DNA of 64,000 nt from Oribacterium sinus (GTDB taxonomy: Bacteria > Bacillota > Clostridia > Lachnospirales > Lachnospiraceae), in the NCBI RefSeq assembly GCF_014202695.1, contig NZ_JACHHH010000002.1:1-64000 (forward strand). Direction: 5' to 3'. The notes under the pieces are model-generated. The model had not been told where the DNA came from and ran no database searches. It saw only the letters and a list, made by a program, of their open reading frames with translations. A program made the position numbers and the translations under genes. This document shows, piece after piece, positions 1 through 7,302 of the stretch. Position 1 is the first letter of the stretch, and every line of letters begins with the position of its first letter.

Positions 1-104
1 CTTCCCATAGCCCAAAATGAAAGCCAGCGCCTTTAGACGCTGGCCAGTAGCAGGGGCTTATAGCCCCGAGCAAACCACCCGTTTGACGGGTGGTAATGAT
101 TTTT
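1..104 (-). mobile_element. Hairpin-rich end of a putative IS200/IS605-type element
   Basis: Three consecutive stem-loops are visible: arms 23-29/38-44, arms 53-57/63-67, and arms 74-82/86-94 (ACCACCCGT with ACGGGTGGT). The block abuts the point where homology of the neighbouring ClbS-like gene breaks off, as an inserted element end would. Sequences of this style accompany tnpB-type elements in Firmicutes and may be part of a structured guide RNA or right end; that assignment is from memory, not from a search. The element continues beyond the window start, so no transposase is visible. Confidence 0.45.
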
Positions 105-492
105 CAGCCAACTCTAAAACATCTCTATGGGATTTATGAAACATTTTAGTTGCGTCTTCAAGAGAAGTATTTTGATGTTTCTTCCAAAAATCTATATTCA
201 TATCTCCATAAGTTTTCCAATTGTACGGCTCAGGCAAAAACGGTTTTTCTTCTCCCTTTTGGTTGGAATGTACCCAATTCAAAATAAGCTGATGCCATTC
301 ATAGAGATGGATTAAAACATCTCTTAGATTCTTATCTCTTTTCCAGTGGGTTTCTTATTTCTTTTCATCTTTTGAAAAGTCAAATGGTGTATTTAACTCT
401 TCCTCAGTCATCTTTGAGATAAATAAATTTAACTTTTCATAGTTTTCCTTAGCAACAATCATTAAATCATTTTTTGTCGTTGGGCTTGGCAT
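58..492 (-). pseudogene. ClbS/DfsB-family four-helix protein, broken and truncated
   Basis: The minus-strand frame starts at ATG 492 and reads MPSPTTKNDLM onward, typical of the ClbS/DfsB (DUF1706) family of small DinB-like four-helix proteins; ClbS itself is a colibactin resistance protein. Codon 46 (355-357) is TAA, after which the same frame continues through family-typical sequence (RDKNLRDVLIHLYEWHQ, then LNWVHSNQKGEEKPF) to HRDVLELAEK. Homology then stops near position 105, where the hairpin block begins, and the frame runs into that element and ends at 58. The family is usually about 165-170 residues, so roughly the last quarter is missing. It carries both a nonsense codon and a truncation and is very probably dead. 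Confidence 0.75.
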
Positions 493-498
493 AATTTT

Positions 499-657
499 TT
501 ACTCCTTCCATCTCTTTAGAGTTGGGAAAAACTCCATCATCATTTTTCTTGCACTATCTTCATTCATATCTTTATTGGCTTCGACTACATAAGGAACGCA
601 TATCTCAATCATTTCCTCCATTGTTCCCTGTTTCTTACGATATAAATGCTTGGATAG
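499..657 (-). pseudogene. C-terminal fragment of an unidentified protein
   Basis: A short open frame reads LSKHLYRKKQGTMEEM and ends FFPTLKRWKE before TAA at 499. A TGA immediately precedes it at 658-660, so no complete gene is present. An internal ATG at 621 would give a 40-residue peptide. It sits directly upstream of the ClbS remnant on the same strand, 6 bp away, and was probably the previous gene of that operon. I do not recognise the family. Confidence 0.3.
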
Positions 658-673
658 TCACTTACTAATTAGC

Positions 674-2020
674 TTATTCTTTATAAAAAACCATTTTGAC
701 CTCAGCCCCGGAAATCCCTCTACCATAATTATTTAAATATAAGTTTCCATTATTTGCCATGACAATATTTTTCACCACCCATAAGCCTAAACCATGTTTA
801 TCGCACTTATCTTTTACTTTGCCGGAAATAAATTTATCTGTAAGTAAAGGTAATAAGTCTTTATCAAAACCTGTTCCTTCATCTCTGACGATCAAAACAA
901 ACTCTCCGGGCTCATCTTTAAACTCTACCGATATTACAGAATCTTTTTTAGAATATTCGACAGAATTAGTAACTATATTTTGCAGTGCTACAGCCACTTC
1001 CTCTTTATCTAACCTAATATTACTGCTTTCACTTTTTATTACTTTTAATTTCAAGCCATTTAACCTACATATACTGGACATTACCTCAATCCAATATAAA
1101 ATCACCTCATTACTGACAACATCTTTTTTCCCTTCCATCGTATAAGAAAAATTTTTTAATTTTCCAATATATTTTTCCAGTCTATCAATACCATTGAAAA
1201 TATCCGAAAATCGATCGGAAGATAAACCGGGATTCTCTTCTTTTAATAATTCTAAATTACCTTTAATCAATGTGATTGGCGTTCTTATGTCATGCGTAAG
1301 TTGTTCCACCAACTCTTTTTGCTTAACTTGCATGTCCCATTGTTCACCAAGAGATTTTTTTAGATTTTTAGCCAATACATCAATCGAACAAAGTACTCCA
1401 TCTATTTCTTTATACTTGGAATACTCTCTCTCATAATCTAAATCCATCCGACTGATGTTAGCATTTGCAATAGCAATTTTGTCAATTTCCCTCTTTAATA
1501 TATTTGAAGAACGAATAAGAAGCAAAGCAAATCCCAAAAACCAAATCGTCAGTATAAAAACAATATACCCCCACTCGAAATTTTCAAAGAGTTTATAAAG
1601 CTTTTTATTGGTAAATATAGCATTGACTTTATACCTTATTACCAATTGTCTATTTCCCATAGTATAAGTCTTAAAAATATTTGAGCCTATAATTTCATCA
1701 CTTGTTGCTTTTCCATTTTTTTGGGCTTCCTGTACTAAATTATCATATTTTTTATCAATAGTATTTTCTATTATTTTTCCATCTTTCAAATATAAAAAAT
1801 CATAATAAAATGGAATTTCGGCAGGTGTCCAATCTTCTTTTTTAAAACCTTCCTCCACTTTTTCCGACTGAATATCCGCATAGTTGGCAGGGTGGATTAC
1901 CCCGGTATTTAACAATACATTTAATCCTACATAAAATAATACAACGATAAAAAAACTATATACTAACTCTATAATTGCATATTTGCTGATTAAATATCTT
2001 AAACTCTTTTTATTTCCCAC
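674..2020 (-). CDS. Sensor histidine kinase of the LanFEG-type transporter system
   Basis: Membrane histidine kinase of about 448 residues. It has an N-terminal membrane segment, an extracellular loop of about 110 residues, a second membrane segment (WGYIVFILTIWFLGFALLL), then a DHp domain with the H-box EQLTHDIRTPITLIKGN, an N-box (LQNIVTNSVEYS) and G-boxes (VRDEGTGF, HGLGLWVVKNIV). The longer frame opens with TTG at 2038 without a Shine-Dalgarno; I prefer GTG at 2020, with GGGGAG about 10 nt upstream. Its start overlaps the response-regulator gene, so the two are translationally coupled. Position next to three LanFEG-type transporter genes implies sensing of antimicrobial peptides or envelope stress, as for SpaK/NisK-like or CprK-like kinases. 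The ligand cannot be told from the sequence. Confidence 0.85.
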   Translation of the reverse strand: MGNKKSLRYLISKYAIIELVYSFFIVVLFYVGLNVLLNTGVIHPANYADIQSEKVEEGFKKEDWTPAEIPFYYDFLYLKDGKIIENTIDKKYDNLVQEAQKNGKATSDEIIGSNIFKTYTMGNRQLVIRYKVNAIFTNKKLYKLFENFEWGYIVFILTIWFLGFALLLIRSSNILKREIDKIAIANANISRMDLDYEREYSKYKEIDGVLCSIDVLAKNLKKSLGEQWDMQVKQKELVEQLTHDIRTPITLIKGNLELLKEENPGLSSDRFSDIFNGIDRLEKYIGKLKNFSYTMEGKKDVVSNEVILYWIEVMSSICRLNGLKLKVIKSESSNIRLDKEEVAVALQNIVTNSVEYSKKDSVISVEFKDEPGEFVLIVRDEGTGFDKDLLPLLTDKFISGKVKDKCDKHGLGLWVVKNIVMANNGNLYLNNYGRGISGAEVKMVFYKE

Positions 2021-2667
2021 TGATAACCAACTCCCCAAACTGTTTTTATAGGATTTATGCGATAGGGCTCAAATTTACTTCTTATTAATTTGATTCGTTC
2101 GGTAATCGTTGTAGAACTATCACCCTCCTTATCATAACCATAAATTGCCGTATAAATTTTTTCTTTAGAAAAAACTTGGTTTTTATTTTTTAATAAAAAC
2201 TCGCAGATTTCATATTCGCTATTTGTGAAACTGATTTCTTCATCATCAAAATAGAATTTTTTTGAAAGCAGATCGCAAGATATCGGATAATCTATAAGTT
2301 TTGAATGCTTTTCTCTATTTTCTCTTCTGATATGTGCAGCCACCCTTGCTCTAATTTCAGCAATAGAAAATGGTTTAGTTACATAATCATCTGCGCCCAA
2401 TGCAAACCCTTCGACTTTATCTTTTTCGAAGTCTTTAGCGGTAAGTAAAATAATAGGAATATCTAAGATATTTCTGTATTTGATTAAAAAATCAAAACCG
2501 GACATTTCTTTCATCATGATATCTAAAATGATTAAGTCATATTTACATAAATCACTCGGCTCAACTTTGAGTGCCGAATCGCAAATAACGACATTATATT
2601 CTTTCTCAAAGGTCAACTGTAATAATTTCAGCAAATCTTTATCATCATCTATTATGAGAAGGTTCAT
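1999..2667 (-). CDS. OmpR-family response regulator
   Basis: Response regulator of 222 residues. The receiver domain (1-115) has the acidic pair DDD near residue 8, the phospho-acceptor in LIILDIMM near residue 50, the Thr in ILLTAKD and the Lys in YVTKPF. The C-terminal winged helix (130-222) ends in the usual TVWGVGYQWE. ATG at 2667 is preceded by GGAGG about 10 nt upstream. The gene follows the permease gene by 5 bp and overlaps the kinase gene, so transporter and regulators form one operon. It probably activates the promoter upstream of the ATPase gene near 4904, in the manner of SpaR/CprR systems. Confidence 0.9.
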   Translation of the reverse strand: MNLLIIDDDKDLLKLLQLTFEKEYNVVICDSALKVEPSDLCKYDLIILDIMMKEMSGFDFLIKYRNILDIPIILLTAKDFEKDKVEGFALGADDYVTKPFSIAEIRARVAAHIRRENREKHSKLIDYPISCDLLSKKFYFDDEEISFTNSEYEICEFLLKNKNQVFSKEKIYTAIYGYDKEGDSSTTITERIKLIRSKFEPYRINPIKTVWGVGYQWEIKRV

Positions 2668-2672
2668 GCCTT

Positions 2673-3404
2673 TTATTCCTCCATTTTACTGATTCCATCC
2701 CATTGATTATACCAAAATGAACATATACCCACACTTACAAATGAAATAAAAAAAGATAGAAAAAGATAAAAAACAATAGTGTTTAAATTGAAAGAGCGAC
2801 AAACATAACCATATAGAAGTCGTATTGGATAAACAAATGGGAAGTAATACCATATGCCACTTCCTAAATCTGTTGTGCCTAAAAGAACGGCAGCCAAAGT
2901 AAAAATAGTACCTGGCAAAATAGAACCGGTATAATCAAATTTTAAACTTAAAAATTGATAAAACGGCACCATATTAATCAAGCCTACAGACCCGATCATC
3001 GTATAAACTTCCAAATCGGATATTTGAATCTTGATTCCATGAAAATATAAAAACAATAAAAAGGGTAATAGTGCTATCCCCTCAATAGTAATTAGTAATA
3101 TAAAGATAAATAAATATTTGGCAAAAAACAATTTTTTTCGACAAATGCCTATTCTCAAATCATTGGCATAGCTCCCGGCTTTTTTATCGCTTTCATATAA
3201 CATGGGAACAAAAAAACTGATAGAAAAGCCTGCCAAGGTCGTATAAGCTCCAAAGAAGTAGGCAAGCTCTACTCCTTTTAAGCTTGTGGAACTTAGAAGA
3301 TATACAATAAAAAGACCGGTAAATAGTAAAGGGCACATATTAATTACCATTCTGGACGGCGTTCTTTTGGTTCTTATCCAATAAGACTTTAAAATATTAA
3401 ACAT
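2673..3404 (-). CDS. LanG/MutG-type ABC transporter permease
   Basis: Polytopic membrane protein of 243 residues with about six hydrophobic segments. It resembles the MutG/SpaG permease family of lantibiotic immunity transporters: a basic N-terminus (YWIRTKRTPSRMVINMCP), then repeated helices such as SVGICSFWYNQWDGI near the C-terminus. The start overlaps the end of the upstream permease gene by 8 bp. With its partner permease and the ATPase it would form a transporter that removes cationic or lanthionine peptides from the membrane. Family-level function is well supported by the trio; the substrate is unknown. Confidence 0.8.
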   Translation of the reverse strand: MFNILKSYWIRTKRTPSRMVINMCPLLFTGLFIVYLLSSTSLKGVELAYFFGAYTTLAGFSISFFVPMLYESDKKAGSYANDLRIGICRKKLFFAKYLFIFILLITIEGIALLPFLLFLYFHGIKIQISDLEVYTMIGSVGLINMVPFYQFLSLKFDYTGSILPGTIFTLAAVLLGTTDLGSGIWYYFPFVYPIRLLYGYVCRSFNLNTIVFYLFLSFFISFVSVGICSFWYNQWDGISKMEE

Positions 3405-4152
3405 GACTTTTTCCTCTTTCCATTCCTATATTTAGAACTGTTATTAGGATATACACCATGACGCTTAACGCTAATCCGACAAACACGGCGTTCATAGATG
3501 TTAACGGCGATGATTTTTCTAAAAAAGTTCCATTGGGATGAACCTCAATAATCGGACATAGTATCCGCAAATTGTAATCCCAAGGGAAAAATTTCCAATA
3601 GGATGTTACAGCAATCATTGCCGATGGAAAGGTAAATACGAAATTAATTAAAATCACTAAATACTTTTTGTTAAATAAATTATAAATAAAAAAAGATAAA
3701 GCAATTATAGGCAAACTTCCAATAAACAAACAACAAGTGGCTAAGAACATGATTTTCAGACTAATTTCCTCTTGTAAGAAGAATCTTCCTACTAAATAAA
3801 TTCCAATCGATGACAATATCAAAATTACAAATAATTCAAGAATAACCATTTCATTCTTGGCGATTAAAATCTTTTCCACACTTAGATTCAGTCTTCGTTG
3901 AAAAGTAAGATGCTCTTCTTTCTCTTTACTGACAATATTAACGACCAGTAGACTTAATACAATAGGTAAAATCAGAACAGGATACCAGTTAAATGCTGTA
4001 GCCATTAAATAACTTCTTCCTTCAGGGCTTTGTCCCATGAGATTAACCATAAAAAGATTAAATAGCAGAAAAATAACGGGGACTATATATTTTAGTGTTG
4101 AATTAGCAGCTCTCTTTTCTTTAATCCATTCTACTTTAAGCATCTTAATCAT
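3397..4152 (-). CDS. LanE/MutE-type ABC transporter permease
   Basis: Polytopic membrane protein of 251 residues. It begins MIKMLKVEWIKEKRAA, the usual opening of MutE/EpiE-type permeases, followed by about six membrane segments. Its start overlaps the stop of the ATPase gene by 8 bp and its end overlaps the next permease gene by 8 bp, giving tight coupling of the F, E and G subunits. It is the second membrane half of the peptide-protection transporter. Alternative names for the family include CprB-type permease in Clostridioides. Confidence 0.8.
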   Translation of the reverse strand: MIKMLKVEWIKEKRAANSTLKYIVPVIFLLFNLFMVNLMGQSPEGRSYLMATAFNWYPVLILPIVLSLLVVNIVSKEKEEHLTFQRRLNLSVEKILIAKNEMVILELFVILILSSIGIYLVGRFFLQEEISLKIMFLATCCLFIGSLPIIALSFFIYNLFNKKYLVILINFVFTFPSAMIAVTSYWKFFPWDYNLRILCPIIEVHPNGTFLEKSSPLTSMNAVFVGLALSVMVYILITVLNIGMERGKSHV

Positions 4153-4849
4153 TATTCATCACATCTTTCCTAACAATTTCCATAAATAAATTTTCCAGCT
4201 TAGACGGATTGGTATTTTGTCCTTCATAGCGTAAAATTCCCTTATTAATAATACCAATTCTATCCGCAATCTGTCCCACTTCACTCAAAATATGACTTGA
4301 CAAGATTATTGTAATCCCTTGACCTGAAAGCATTTTTATCAGTTCTCTTAATTCTTGTATTCCCAACGGATCTAGCCCATTTGTCGGTTCATCAAGAATA
4401 AGTAATGACGGACTGTTAATTAGTGCCATGGCAATGCCGAGTCTCTGCTGCATACCTAAAGAGAACTCTTTTGCTAACTTTTTGCCGGTATTCGTCAATG
4501 AAACCATCATAAGTACTTCATCAATTTTCTTCCTATCAATATTTAGTAAAGTGGTAATAACCTCTAAATTCTCATAAGCTGTTAAATTAGGATAAATAGC
4601 CGGATGCTCAATAATCGCTCCAATATTCTTTACATCATTTGCGTTTAATGGATGATTTTCAAATATCACTTCACCTGAGCTTTTTGGAATTGATCTTGTA
4701 ATAATTTTTAATAATGTGGATTTTCCGGCACCGTTAGGACCCAACAGACCATAAACTGTACCTTTTTCCACTTGAATTGAAACATGATTTAGCGCAATCC
4801 CATTTTTATATTTTTTTGTCAGTCCTTTTGTTTCTAATAGGATACTCAT
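4145..4849 (-). CDS. LanF-type ABC transporter ATP-binding protein
   Basis: ATPase of about 234 residues. The Walker A is GPNGAGKST, the signature motif is EFSLGMQQR with a Leu before Gly-Met, and the Walker B is SLLILDEPTNGLDP, followed by the switch His in ILSSHIL. It fits the BcrA/LanF group (gallidermin-class protection ATPases). The upstream-extended frame (to 4990) is not used: ATG 4849 has GGAGG 8 nt upstream, and family homology starts at ILLETKGLTKKYKNG. It is first in a five-gene operon ATPase-permease-permease-regulator-kinase. No lantibiotic precursor or modification gene is nearby, so this is a resistance rather than a producer-immunity module. Confidence 0.9.
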   Translation of the reverse strand: MSILLETKGLTKKYKNGIALNHVSIQVEKGTVYGLLGPNGAGKSTLLKIITRSIPKSSGEVIFENHPLNANDVKNIGAIIEHPAIYPNLTAYENLEVITTLLNIDRKKIDEVLMMVSLTNTGKKLAKEFSLGMQQRLGIAMALINSPSLLILDEPTNGLDPLGIQELRELIKMLSGQGITIILSSHILSEVGQIADRIGIINKGILRYEGQNTNPSKLENLFMEIVRKDVMNND

Positions 4850-4903
4850 ATGATTAACCTCCATCCTTTTGATGATATCGTTATAAAAAATAAAAATAAC
4901 TGG

Positions 4904-4909
4904 ATTATA
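4904..4909 (-). promoter_or_regulatory. Putative -10 box of the LanFEG-RK operon
   Basis: On the minus strand TATAAT occurs about 55 nt upstream of the ATPase start. No good -35 hexamer lies at 16-18 nt, which is consistent with dependence on an activator such as the adjacent response regulator. The rest of 4850-5130 is AT-rich and otherwise holds the inverted repeat at 5013-5070. Confidence 0.4.
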
Positions 4910-5012
4910 ACAATGAGGGAAAGTCGATAGAGATTTTGGAGAAGAAATAATTGCCGGCGAGGCGGAGCGTTTCTTGTAAAATAAAAACAAGGCGAAGGTA
5001 ACCTGCTAAGTA

Positions 5013-5070
5013 AAAATGCAAGAGCGTAATATGCAAAAGTATATTATTGCATATTACGCTCTTGCATTTT
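5013..5070. repeat. Perfect 24-bp inverted repeat, 10-nt spacer
   Basis: Left arm 5013-5036 (AAAATGCAAGAGCGTAATAT...) and right arm 5047-5070 are exact reverse complements around a 10-nt AT loop. The structure lies in the divergent intergenic region, 61 bp before the start of the DUF234 ATPase gene. There is no T-run, so it is not a standard terminator. It could be a large operator, a processed hairpin or the residue of a small mobile element. Confidence 0.85.
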
Positions 5071-5130
5071 ATAATGTCTCTAGAGAGTATCATGAGTATA
5101 CGCGATATCCCGTTTTCAGGAGGTGATTTT

Positions 5131-6657
5131 ATGCGCTTTATAGGAAGAGCATTTGAGTTAAAAGAATTAGAAGTAGAATACGGGAAAGGCAATTTCGCTT
5201 TATCGGTTATTTACGGCAGAAGACGAGTAGGGAAAACTTACCTGATTAAAGAATTTTTAAAAAGAAAAAGAGGCTATTATTTTGTGGCATTGGAATCCAA
5301 TGCACTGATTAATCTGAGTCTTTTGTCACAAGCCATCTATGAAGCTTGCGGGAATCTAAAGGGGCTTCCGGATTTTCAGGATTTTGAGGCGGCTCTTCGC
5401 TATTTGTTTGCCTACGCGGAAGAGCATAGAATTGTTTTTGTCATCGATGAGTATCCCTATTTAGCCCAAAGTGCGGAGCATATTTCTTCCCTATTACAAA
5501 AACTGATTGATGAGTATAGGGAGAAGAGCAAGCTCTTCTTGATTTTGTGCGGCTCATCCATGAGTTTTATGGAAAATCAGGTACTGGGATACAAAAGTCC
5601 GCTTTACGGACGACGGACAAGCCAGTTAAAAGTTCAGCCCTTTGGCTATTTGGAAGCGGCAGAGTTTGTCGCTTCCTATAGCGATAGAGATAAGGCCATT
5701 GTCTATGGAATCACCGGAGGAATTGCGGAATACTTAAGCTTTTTTGATGAAAATGTAGATTTGAAAACCAACATTATTCGTAATTTTCTGAAGCCTAACG
5801 GAAGGCTGTTTGAAGAGCCTGATAATCTCTTAAAGCAAGAATTGAGACAGCCCAAACTTTACAATGATATTCTTTTTGTGATTTCGGCAGGGGCAAGCAA
5901 GCTAAATGAAATGGCAACGAAATTGAATATGCAAAGCGGGGGACTAAGTCATTATCTGAATTCCTTATTGGAGCTTGGAATCATTGAGAAGAAAACACCG
6001 GTTTTAGATCGTAAAAGTAAGCGCCCTATTTATCGGATCAAGGATACGATGTTTCGCTTTTGGTACTGTTTCGTACAGAAAAATATGAACTTACTTAATA
6101 TGGATTTGGGAGAGCTTGTATACGAGAAGCAGATCGAGCCAAAACTCAATGAATATATGGGGGCTATATTTGAACAGATTGTCATAGAGTATTTTGAACA
6201 AAGGCTGCGAAAAGGAGAATTGGACTTCCTACCGGAAGATTATGGGAACTGGTGGGGAACGGACAAGATCAGAAAGAAGGAATCCGAAATTGATTTACTT
6301 GCTTTTGATGGCAAAGACAGCTATTTATTTGCCGAGGTAAAGTGGAGAAATCAAAAAATAGATGCGGTGGTTTACCAAGAATTATTGGAAAAAGCAAAGC
6401 CATTTCCTGCGAAGAATAAAAGCTATTGGATGGTCAGCCTTTCCGGATTTGAAGACTTTCCTGTTGAGAAAAACACGGAGCGAATTACTTTAGAGCAAAT
6501 TTATGAGATAGGACGACAAAGTATTGACTCCTTCTATTCAGAAAGCAATATGAGTTCACTGAAAAAATCTATAAAGGAATTGCGTGAGGGCAAGGGAAAA
6601 GCGCATGAGCTTATAGAGGTAGAGGATGAGATAAGAATACAAGGGGATAAGCAATGA
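5131..6657 (+). CDS. DUF234-family AAA ATPase with C-terminal nuclease-like domain
   Basis: Protein of about 508 residues. An AAA_14/archaeal-type ATPase domain has Walker A GRRRVGKTYL (about residues 29-38) and Walker B RIVFVIDEYPYL (about 101-110). A winged-helix segment follows (KLNEMATKLNMQSGGLSHYL). The C-terminal DUF234 region carries an EIDLLAFDG...FAEVKWR pattern (about 387-405) like a PD-(D/E)XK nuclease fold. I chose ATG 5131 because AGGAGGTGA stands 6 nt upstream; the frame extends further upstream only through the inverted repeat. The gene overlaps the next one, a Phd/YefM antitoxin, by ATGA. The family is common in anaerobes and archaea and has no settled function. Confidence 0.85.
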   Translation: MRFIGRAFELKELEVEYGKGNFALSVIYGRRRVGKTYLIKEFLKRKRGYYFVALESNALINLSLLSQAIYEACGNLKGLPDFQDFEAALRYLFAYAEEHRIVFVIDEYPYLAQSAEHISSLLQKLIDEYREKSKLFLILCGSSMSFMENQVLGYKSPLYGRRTSQLKVQPFGYLEAAEFVASYSDRDKAIVYGITGGIAEYLSFFDENVDLKTNIIRNFLKPNGRLFEEPDNLLKQELRQPKLYNDILFVISAGASKLNEMATKLNMQSGGLSHYLNSLLELGIIEKKTPVLDRKSKRPIYRIKDTMFRFWYCFVQKNMNLLNMDLGELVYEKQIEPKLNEYMGAIFEQIVIEYFEQRLRKGELDFLPEDYGNWWGTDKIRKKESEIDLLAFDGKDSYLFAEVKWRNQKIDAVVYQELLEKAKPFPAKNKSYWMVSLSGFEDFPVEKNTERITLEQIYEIGRQSIDSFYSESNMSSLKKSIKELREGKGKAHELIEVEDEIRIQGDKQ

Positions 6658-6893
6658 CTTCGATTAATATTACCAAGGCAAGAGCAAAGCTTAATCAGAT
6701 TGTTTCAGAAGTAAATGAATTTTCTCAGCCAATTACGATTATCAATAATAGAGGTAAAAATGCGGTATTGATTGGAGAGGAGGATTGGAAAGCCATTCAG
6801 GAAACGTTGTACTTGAATAGTATTCCCGGTATGAGCCAAAGTAATTTGGCGTCAAAGGAAAAAGAAATTTCCGATCAACCATCTTTTCAATGA
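6654..6893 (+). CDS. Phd/YefM-family antitoxin without adjacent canonical toxin
   Basis: Small protein of 79 residues. The N-terminus MTSINITKARAKLNQIVSEV and the segment PITIINNRGKNAVLIGEEDW match the Phd/YefM DNA-binding and dimerisation fold; the C-terminal tail would be the toxin-neutralising part. Its ATG overlaps the stop of the DUF234 ATPase gene (ATGA). No YoeB, Txe or Doc toxin follows; the next gene is a redox-type Cys protein. Either the toxin has been lost or the ATPase is the functional partner. The operator and autoregulation cannot be located with confidence, but the 24-bp inverted repeat upstream of the pair is a candidate. Confidence 0.8.
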   Translation: MTSINITKARAKLNQIVSEVNEFSQPITIINNRGKNAVLIGEEDWKAIQETLYLNSIPGMSQSNLASKEKEISDQPSFQ

Positions 6894-6905
6894 ATAGGAG
6901 AAATC

Positions 6906-7286
6906 ATGAAACAATCATTAGAAGAAAAACAGTCACTAGCCATGGAAGGCTTAGCGGCAGGGAAAAATTGCGGACAGCTGGTGCTACTTGCCTATCAAGA
7001 GGAATTAAATCTGCCAGAGGAGCTTCTGCTTCCTCTCTCTGCAGGGCTTATTGAGGGCTTAGGAACCTTAGAGGGGACCTGCGGAGCCCTGATTGGAGCG
7101 AACCTTGTTTTAGCTATGAAAAATAAAGGAAATCCTATGGTACAGGTGGAGGCCGCCCATCTTTTTCAGGATTTTGTTGAGCGCTGCGGAGCCAGCATTT
7201 GCAAGGATTTAAGAGGCATAGGCAAAGAAAAGCCTCTTTGCAGCTGCGAAGATTGCATCAAAGAGGCGATTGCTTTACTATATTAA
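6906..7286 (+). CDS. C_GCAxxG_C_C-type redox protein (variant)
   Basis: Cys-rich protein of 126 residues of the putative redox-active C_GCAxxG_C_C family. Visible elements are the first Cys in GKNCGQLVLLAYQ, the central motif written here GTCGALIGA rather than GCAxxG, and the C-terminal Cys cluster ERCGASICKDL...CSCEDC. Members are often linked to metal or redox metabolism, but none has a well defined reaction. It starts 12 bp after the antitoxin stop, with AGGAG just upstream, so it may be cotranscribed with the ATPase-antitoxin pair. The GTCGALIG form deviates from the name-giving motif while keeping the Cys. Confidence 0.75.
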   Translation: MKQSLEEKQSLAMEGLAAGKNCGQLVLLAYQEELNLPEELLLPLSAGLIEGLGTLEGTCGALIGANLVLAMKNKGNPMVQVEAAHLFQDFVERCGASICKDLRGIGKEKPLCSCEDCIKEAIALLY

Positions 7287-7302
7287 GTTTTAGGGAAGTT
7301 CA

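Noticed and set aside
58-282. 74-residue minus-strand frame as an intact small gene
   Set aside because: It is the 3' half of the ClbS-like pseudogene running into the hairpin element.
4850-4990. N-terminal extension of the LanF ATPase
   Set aside because: The extra 47 residues have no family similarity, contain the probable promoter, and ATG 4849 has a proper GGAGG.
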